Shown: positions 58,846 to 64,000 of the stretch, one piece after another
How the letters are laid out: every line of letters begins with the position of its first letter
Numbering within the stretch: position 1 is the stretch's first letter
Assembly (NCBI GenBank): GCA_964520655.1
Contig: CAZFNI010000009.1
Span: 22,127 to 86,126 of the forward strand
From: JACQQW01 sp964520655
GTDB taxonomy: Bacteria; Omnitrophota; Gorgyraeia; Zapsychrales; Fredricksoniimonadaceae
Direction: 5' to 3'
Length of the DNA: 64,000 bases
Position numbers and translations under genes: made by a program
The notes under the pieces: model-generated
The model's database searches: none
Told to the model about the DNA's origin: nothing
What the model saw: only the letters and a program-made list of their open reading frames with translations

Positions 58846-60335
58846 GGTCCTCCTTTATTTTCTTCCCGTCGATAATGCCAAAACCCGACATCGTTCTCAA
58901 AAGAACTATCCGCCAACGTATAACCTTTGATCAATAGCGCCGGGAGCCGTTCGTGCCTGTACATGATAAAGATCGAATGCGCTTCTCTCATTGATATCCC
59001 CTTGGCCTGAAAATATTCTTCCAGCCTCGGCAGATCTCCTTCGAATATCTGAAAGAACCGCTTTGATCCTCCGTGATAATGATACTGAATAAGCCGCGGA
59101 TCAAAACAGGTCAGCACCACGTCCCCTGGTCGAACTTCCCTGGTCAACACCGCGCCAGGTTTTTGCAGCCCGTTATCCACATGCTGGGCATACCCCAGAA
59201 ATGATGCCGTATTGCTTATGGCAATAATAAGCATCACAGCCGCCACCAACCTCTTGGCAATGATATTCAGCCGGTCGATCTGTCCGCTAGCGAGCAAAAT
59301 GATGGGGATCTGTATATATCCGATATAACGTAACCCAAACTCCGTATGGATGAACGCACGGTCCAATACAAAGAACAAAATGGTTGGGATCAAGATCCAA
59401 CCCAATAACCACATGACCTGTTTAAACAATAACGGCTGCGGCATAGTTCTCTTAAGAAAGATCAGCCCGACGACAAAACTTAAGATCAAAACAACATATA
59501 AGAAACAGTTAACGGCGCTAAAGTGGAGAACCATCCCGCTGGCCGTCTCCCGCTGCTGAGAACTGCCGATGAAGAACAATAAAGCATCGCCAAAGAACCG
59601 CGCATAATCAAATCCCGCACCCGTATCCCTTAAACACCATTTATCTTTCTTGGCCGTTAGGAACAAGATCAGCCACGGCAATAAAGCAGCAGCAATAACC
59701 ACCTGGGCCGCGAACCATTTTCGCCATTTATCCCTCTGCTCCATGAGAATGAACATGATATTCTGCGCCGCCCACAATAAAACGCCCGTGTACAACGTAT
59801 AACAGGTCAAGACTGTTGTGATCAGATAGGGAACAACCGCGCGTTCACGCTGACCCTCGGCCGCGCGGAAATAATATAAAAAAGACAGTGAGGATAAGAA
59901 CCAGAACAGGGCGTACATCTTCCCGTGCTGGGCGAAGAATATGGACACGTGCGATACCCCCAGCAGCATCGCGGCGATCAATCCAGCGTTCCGGCTGAAG
60001 AGTTGTTTGCCGATCTGATAAATAACAATGATCGTCAAGGTTGAAAATATGGCCGACGGCACCCGTATCGCCAGCACGCTGCTGCCGAACGCTTGCGTCC
60101 AGCATTTCAAGAACACATAGTGCAGCGGCGGGAACTCCGAATGGGCCAAGAGCCGAACCATATCGATAAATGCGTGATCGATCCTGGAAAACGTATATAT
60201 CTCATCATCCGTAACACTCAACACGTTTAACCCATACGCGCGAAGGATCCCTCCTGCCGCAACGATCGAAGAGAGCAAAAGCGCATGCGGCGTGATACTG
60301 ACCATCAATTGTCTTAGATCACACTTTGGTCTCAT
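58842..60335 (-). CDS. GT39/ArnT-like membrane glycosyltransferase
   Basis: 497 residues with about eleven membrane helices. The first outer loop has VTDDEIYTFSRI with the Asp-Glu pair of dolichyl/undecaprenyl-phosphate-sugar transferases, then SEFPPLHYVFLKCWTQAFG and RVPSAIFS. It moves a sugar from a polyprenyl phosphate carrier to a glycan or protein outside the inner membrane. I chose the ATG at 60335 with AGGAG four nt upstream. The adjacent GT2 enzyme (60319) probably makes the polyprenyl-phosphate sugar donor. Confidence 0.88.
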   Translation of the reverse strand: MRPKCDLRQLMVSITPHALLLSSIVAAGGILRAYGLNVLSVTDDEIYTFSRIDHAFIDMVRLLAHSEFPPLHYVFLKCWTQAFGSSVLAIRVPSAIFSTLTIIVIYQIGKQLFSRNAGLIAAMLLGVSHVSIFFAQHGKMYALFWFLSSLSFLYYFRAAEGQRERAVVPYLITTVLTCYTLYTGVLLWAAQNIMFILMEQRDKWRKWFAAQVVIAAALLPWLILFLTAKKDKWCLRDTGAGFDYARFFGDALLFFIGSSQQRETASGMVLHFSAVNCFLYVVLILSFVVGLIFLKRTMPQPLLFKQVMWLLGWILIPTILFFVLDRAFIHTEFGLRYIGYIQIPIILLASGQIDRLNIIAKRLVAAVMLIIAISNTASFLGYAQHVDNGLQKPGAVLTREVRPGDVVLTCFDPRLIQYHYHGGSKRFFQIFEGDLPRLEEYFQAKGISMREAHSIFIMYRHERLPALLIKGYTLADSSFENDVGFWHYRREENKGGP

Positions 60336-61068
60336 TGCACTCCTGGTCAATGACCTCATATTGGATCGTCCGACTTTTCATCCATTTAACCGCGCATAGA
60401 TCGATCAATGACACGATCCCTCGGTTGATGGCCCCATAATGGCTCTTCCCATAAGAGCGGGGATTATTCCTCACCGGTATCTCCGTCACACTAAACCCTT
60501 CCATGCGAAACAAGGCCGGCAGAAAACGATGCGCCCCCTTAAAAAACCTGACCCTGGATAAACATTCCCGGCGGAAAGCCCTGTACGTACAGCCTGAATC
60601 GCTGATGCCATCATTAAGCAGCTTGTTTCTTACCCAATTCGCCAGACGCGATGACAGGCGGCATCCGATCGAATCCCCGTCGCGCCGGGACAATACGCGG
60701 GAACCGCAGACGCAGTCATAAGACCGCAGCGCCTCTAAAAATGCCGGCAGATCGCATAGATCGTTCTGCAGGTCCGCGTCCAAAGTCACGATATAACGCC
60801 CTTGCGCTATCTGCATGCCTGCCCAACTTGCCGCCGACTCTCCGGCATTATTCTTGAAACGCCGGACGCGCAGATGCGCGTCCTGTGTCGCCAGCTTCTT
60901 TAGCACGGCCCAGGAATTATCCGTGCTGGCATCGTCGTGGATGATGATCTCATAAGACAAGCCCTGCGTCTCCATAGCCTTTGTGATCGCCTCGATCAGC
61001 GCGGGCAGATGCCCCTCTTCATTATGACAGGGGATGACAAAACTCAGTTCGATAGGTTCAAGCATCAT
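60319..61068 (-). CDS. GT2 polyprenyl-phosphate glycosyltransferase (DPM1-like)
   Basis: 249 residues with a GT-A fold: LSFVIPCHNEEGHLPALIEAI at the N-terminus, IIHDDASTDNS with the nucleotide-binding Asp pair, LDADLQND as the DxD metal motif, and the loop IPVRNNPRSYGKSHYG typical of DPM1/ArnC relatives. No membrane helices, so it acts at the cytoplasmic side and loads a sugar on undecaprenyl or dolichyl phosphate. Two adjacent ATGs at 61068/61065; it overlaps the fusion gene upstream by 4 nt. Confidence 0.92.
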   Translation of the reverse strand: MMLEPIELSFVIPCHNEEGHLPALIEAITKAMETQGLSYEIIIHDDASTDNSWAVLKKLATQDAHLRVRRFKNNAGESAASWAGMQIAQGRYIVTLDADLQNDLCDLPAFLEALRSYDCVCGSRVLSRRDGDSIGCRLSSRLANWVRNKLLNDGISDSGCTYRAFRRECLSRVRFFKGAHRFLPALFRMEGFSVTEIPVRNNPRSYGKSHYGAINRGIVSLIDLCAVKWMKSRTIQYEVIDQECNETKV

Positions 61069-63152
61069 GATCTTTTAAAGTAACGTTTTATTTGATGGCA
61101 CACCAGATCAACATCTTCGTCGCTCATTTCGCCATGTATCGGCAAAGAAAGGATCTCTTTGACGGCTTTTTCCGTTGCTGAAAGGTCGCCCGCCCCATAA
61201 CCCTTCATCGCTGGCTGCTGATGCACGGCCGCCGGATAATGAATTCCGGTGCTGATCTTATGTTTTGACAAATAGTCCATTAACCCGTCACGGTCTTTCG
61301 TTCGTATGACATACATGTGATAAACAGCCTCGGCCCATGATCTCTCAAGCGGTGTTATCACCATCCCGCTAAGCTGCTTTTGATACCGCGCGGCTATGGC
61401 GCGTCGTCTGGCATTTAACCTGTCCAAATGACGCAAGCCCACACGCCCGGCGGCCGCCTGGATCTCATTAAAACGCAAATTATACCCAAACTTTTCATGG
61501 ACATATTTCTCCCGCCGGCCATGATTGCGCAGCATCCGCACTTTATCCGCAAGCCCTTCATCATCCGTGCACACGCAGCCGCCGTCGCCCAACACAGTAA
61601 GATTCTTAGAAGGGAAGAAAGAGAACACTCCAGCACGGCCCAAAGCCCCGACCTTTTTACTCTTATACGAAGCGCCTTGCGCCTGGGCGCAGTCTTCAAT
61701 GACCCATAAATGATATTTTTGGGCTATGTCCAACAATGGGTCCATATCAACGGGGTGCCCGTATAAATGGACCGGCAATATGCCCACCGTCCGCGGGGTG
61801 ATTGCCGCCTCCACCTTGCGCACATCAAGCCCCATAGTCTCATCAACATCGACAAAAACGGGCTTGGCCCCTCGATGGACCAATCCTTCGATGGTCGGAA
61901 AAGCCGTCAAGGAAGGAACAATGACCTCATCCCCCTCCTTCACGTCAAGCGCCTGATGGACCATCAGCAATGCCATGGTCGCGGAGGAACAAAGCACTGC
62001 CTGTTTAACACCGGTATGCGCCGCCAATTCCCTCTCAAAGACATCACATTCCCGCCCTAAAATATATTGACCCGAATCAATGACATCCGCAACAGACCGT
62101 CGTATCTCCTCATTCACGAAACACCGTGACAGAGCGATACCCTCTGATGTGACTTTTCTCCCCCCACTGCTATCTAACGCGATCTTTGTTGCGCTCCTCG
62201 CTGATTCCGCCGCTGCCTCCAGCACCATCAACGCCTCTACCCCTTCTTTCCCACCCGCCATTGGCGGTTGACGCGTTGCGATCGAATGGATGAAAGCCTT
62301 AAGCTCTTCAACAAGCGGTTCACAAGAAGACATCGTTAACACCTGCGAAGGACCCTCAACAGCGACGACACCGTCACCGTTCTTCTTATGTTTATTCTCG
62401 TAAAGAATGATCTGACTTGGTGAAGCGCTAAAATCACACCGGGCGCTTAAGTCCTCCCCGACGATCTCCACGATCCTGTTTTTCCCGGGGATATGATACC
62501 CTGCTTCGATCTTAGCCCAAATAGGGCCTTGAGCGTGTTCGTAATCCAAAGAAATGAAACACTCATCCTCCATTCCCCTGTCCATGAGATCTTTCATGAC
62601 AGCAGTGACACTATGGGGAAGTCCGCCCGTCCAGTGATTGAACAGATCAATGAAATGGAGAGCATCAGCGAAGGCAACCCCTGTATCCTGCCGGGGCCGT
62701 TTGAAACCTTGGAATATGCCGCGCAATATCTTGATGCGGCCGAACTTGCCGCTTTGAATGGCCTCATGGATCCATTGCGAGGCCGGGTCATATCGGAAAA
62801 TATGCCCAACTTGAAGGATACGCTGCGCTGAAGCAGCAAGACTGGTCAATTTCAGCGCCTGCGCCGAGGACACCGTCATCGGTTTCTCGATAAAAACATC
62901 TTTCCCCGCGCCAAGAAGATCCTCGCACAAAACCGCATGTGTTTGAGCTGGTGTCGCGATCACTGCGGCATCTATCTTGTCAAGGAACACGCGGTGATCC
63001 CCTGCCGTACGGGCGGGCATGACCCCCATATCACGACAATGCTGCAGTACTTTTTCATCCGTATCAACGATGAAGACATCCACCGGCAGCGATCGAAGAA
63101 CACGCAAATGGTTGTGCCCCCATCGCCCAACACCCAATAACAGGATCTTCAT
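61065..63152 (-). CDS. Fusion of Gfo/Idh/MocA dehydrogenase and DegT aminotransferase
   Basis: 695 residues made of two complete enzymes. Residues 1-325 form a Gfo/Idh dehydrogenase (GVGRWGHNH at 7-15, FIEKPMTV with Lys90, Gly/His motif GHIFRYDP). A linker of about 15 residues leads to a DegT aminotransferase (about 340-695) with IVPSLTAFPT, EDCAQAQGA and Schiff-base Lys516 in FFPSKNLTVLGDGG. Separate proteins of this kind (WbpB and WbpE, WlbA and WlbC) oxidise and aminate C3 of UDP-HexNAcA. The fusion should form a 3-amino sugar in one step series. It is the first gene of the operon. Confidence 0.93.
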   Translation of the reverse strand: MKILLLGVGRWGHNHLRVLRSLPVDVFIVDTDEKVLQHCRDMGVMPARTAGDHRVFLDKIDAAVIATPAQTHAVLCEDLLGAGKDVFIEKPMTVSSAQALKLTSLAASAQRILQVGHIFRYDPASQWIHEAIQSGKFGRIKILRGIFQGFKRPRQDTGVAFADALHFIDLFNHWTGGLPHSVTAVMKDLMDRGMEDECFISLDYEHAQGPIWAKIEAGYHIPGKNRIVEIVGEDLSARCDFSASPSQIILYENKHKKNGDGVVAVEGPSQVLTMSSCEPLVEELKAFIHSIATRQPPMAGGKEGVEALMVLEAAAESARSATKIALDSSGGRKVTSEGIALSRCFVNEEIRRSVADVIDSGQYILGRECDVFERELAAHTGVKQAVLCSSATMALLMVHQALDVKEGDEVIVPSLTAFPTIEGLVHRGAKPVFVDVDETMGLDVRKVEAAITPRTVGILPVHLYGHPVDMDPLLDIAQKYHLWVIEDCAQAQGASYKSKKVGALGRAGVFSFFPSKNLTVLGDGGCVCTDDEGLADKVRMLRNHGRREKYVHEKFGYNLRFNEIQAAAGRVGLRHLDRLNARRRAIAARYQKQLSGMVITPLERSWAEAVYHMYVIRTKDRDGLMDYLSKHKISTGIHYPAAVHQQPAMKGYGAGDLSATEKAVKEILSLPIHGEMSDEDVDLVCHQIKRYFKRS

Positions 63153-63207
63153 GCCTTAACCTTAACAATTCTGGGATAAATTGACTTTTTCTTGAACATT
63201 TTTCGCC

Positions 63208-63213
63208 TATAAT
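63208..63213 (+). promoter_or_regulatory. -10 box of the prepilin peptidase gene
   Basis: A perfect TATAAT lies 50 bp before the ATG at 63264. The -35 region at 17-bp distance is poor, while a TTGACT lies 21 bp upstream, too far for normal spacing. A GAGGGG at 63244 is the likely ribosome site, though 14 nt from the ATG. The same region must also hold the promoter for the divergent biosynthetic operon, which I could not place. Confidence 0.5.
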
Positions 63214-63263
63214 AACATACTGTTTCCACCTAAACAATCTTTTGAGGGGTCTTACGCCATATC

Positions 63264-64000
63264 ATGATCAACGGAGCATTCAATACCCCCCTATTCGGCA
63301 TGATCCTTCTGATCGGAGTCTCCACAAGCTTCACTGATCTATCATCGAAAAAGATCCCCAACATCCTGTTAACTGTTCTTGCCATCATGGGGATCTTGAT
63401 CTTGGTCCTTAGAACGGTTGTCTACAACGACGACATGACCGTCCATTTCATATCAGGTGCGACCGCATTTTTGATCGGCTGGCTGCTGCATTATTTCAAG
63501 ATGTGGCGCGGCGGCGATGCCAAATTGTTTGCGCTCTACGCCCTACTGATGCCGTCTTTAGAAAATGATGGTTCCTTATATTCTTCCGGAATCCATTTAT
63601 TTCTCAACGCATTTGTCTTCGCGTTTATTGTCCTGATCCCTATCTCGATCAAAGACCTGTTAAGCGACCGTAAAAGACTTGCTGAAAACCTGTTCGCTCC
63701 TCAGAACGCGAAACGCGTGATCAATGTCATCGGCTCCACCATCCTTATTTCCTGGATCATCTCTCCGGCCGCGTTCTGGATAAAACAAGCCGGAAATCCT
63801 ATTATCCTCGCGCTTTTCACCATGCTGATATTCCGTCTGGCATTCAAGATCCCTGAACGTTTCTTGAAAAACCCTATCTATGTCCTGGGCGCGGTATTCA
63901 TGGCATTCCTGCTAAGGTTCTATTTAATCCCCAGCTCTTTAAGCTTCACCTATTTATCACACACGCTTTTTTACTCGATCTTCTTCTGCGGGATCAGCAC
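63264..64000 (+). CDS. Type IV prepilin peptidase-like membrane protein (A24 family), 3' end outside window
   Basis: At least 245 residues with about seven hydrophobic helices, open at the window end. The two aspartate motifs of A24 aspartyl peptidases are present: FTDLSSKKIPN (Asp25 region) near the N-terminus and RGGDAKLF (about residue 83-90), matching D-x(5-6)-IPN and GGGDAK. The N-terminal methyltransferase domain of PilD is absent, as in TadV/CpaA-type and short peptidases. It may process the pilin at 29961. It is longer at the C-terminus than minimal CpaA proteins. Confidence 0.85.
   Translation, partial: MINGAFNTPLFGMILLIGVSTSFTDLSSKKIPNILLTVLAIMGILILVLRTVVYNDDMTVHFISGATAFLIGWLLHYFKMWRGGDAKLFALYALLMPSLENDGSLYSSGIHLFLNAFVFAFIVLIPISIKDLLSDRKRLAENLFAPQNAKRVINVIGSTILISWIISPAAFWIKQAGNPIILALFTMLIFRLAFKIPERFLKNPIYVLGAVFMAFLLRFYLIPSSLSFTYLSHTLFYSIFFCGIS

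Noticed and set aside
44653..63152. Cluster as a RiPP (lasso or sactipeptide) locus because of asparagine-synthetase-like and SPASM-like radical SAM genes
   Set aside because: No short precursor gene, no leader-binding domain, no B-protease and almost no space between genes for one; sugar enzymes dominate.

Overview
The window looks like a chromosomal segment of a Gram-negative-type bacterium of roughly 50% GC. The best guess, by inference only, is an uncultivated PVC/Omnitrophota-like lineage. Pointers are a PEP-CTERM surface protein, a short PulG-type pilin and a prepilin peptidase, many receiver/GGDEF signalling proteins, a complete late biotin pathway, and three tRNA genes that do not encode CCA. 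No rRNA, CRISPR array or insertion sequence was seen.

1-7250 (minus strand): one compact operon runs cysteine desulfurase - birA - bioF - bioH - bioC - bioD - bioA - mnmA. A BirA operator (7215-7247) overlaps its -35 box, so BirA probably represses its own operon and the operon also carries sulfur-transfer genes. tRNA-Leu(CAA) and tRNA-Ala(GGC) follow. 7625-14730: housekeeping and envelope genes (rlmN, accA, LysM L,D-transpeptidase, DUF212, a LamG protein) and an NRAMP-fold transporter whose metal-site motifs look like the Mg2+-type NRMT clade. 14877-19194: YifB/ComM ATPase and a phosphorelay cluster with two receiver domains lacking the phospho-acceptor Asp. 19197-25338: a TMTC-like membrane protein and a secreted 1421-residue coiled-coil protein with a small secreted partner. 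25548-29846: mutS-mutL. 29961-35722: pilin, acyltransferase 3, a GGDEF-EAL protein, a membrane protein and the PEP-CTERM protein.

36010-39872: an AT-rich island at the 3' end of tRNA-Glu(CTC), bounded by 15-bp direct repeats of that tRNA end. It carries its own promoter, a DeoR-type regulator, a leader with three mutually complementary arms (a possible attenuator), and a three-gene operon of a ThsB-like TIR protein, a four-helix SLATT/DUF4231 membrane protein and a second TIR protein. This looks like a Thoeris-related defence system without the usual ThsA.

40014-44673 (plus): FIST sensor protein, GAF histidine kinase, receiver-GGDDF protein and a degenerate APH-fold protein. 44653-63152 (almost all minus): an uninterrupted biosynthetic cluster of 16 genes with five radical SAM enzymes, two asparagine-synthetase-like proteins, a PaaK-like adenylating enzyme, a DUF3419/BtaA-like SAM-dependent transferase, a PanE-like reductase, a DegT aminotransferase, a Gfo/Idh-DegT fusion, three glycosyltransferases and a polysaccharide-deacetylase-like protein. 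Nearly all its genes overlap, so they are probably made together; the product cannot be named, but a highly modified glycoconjugate or amino-sugar metabolite fits. The window ends inside a prepilin peptidase gene.
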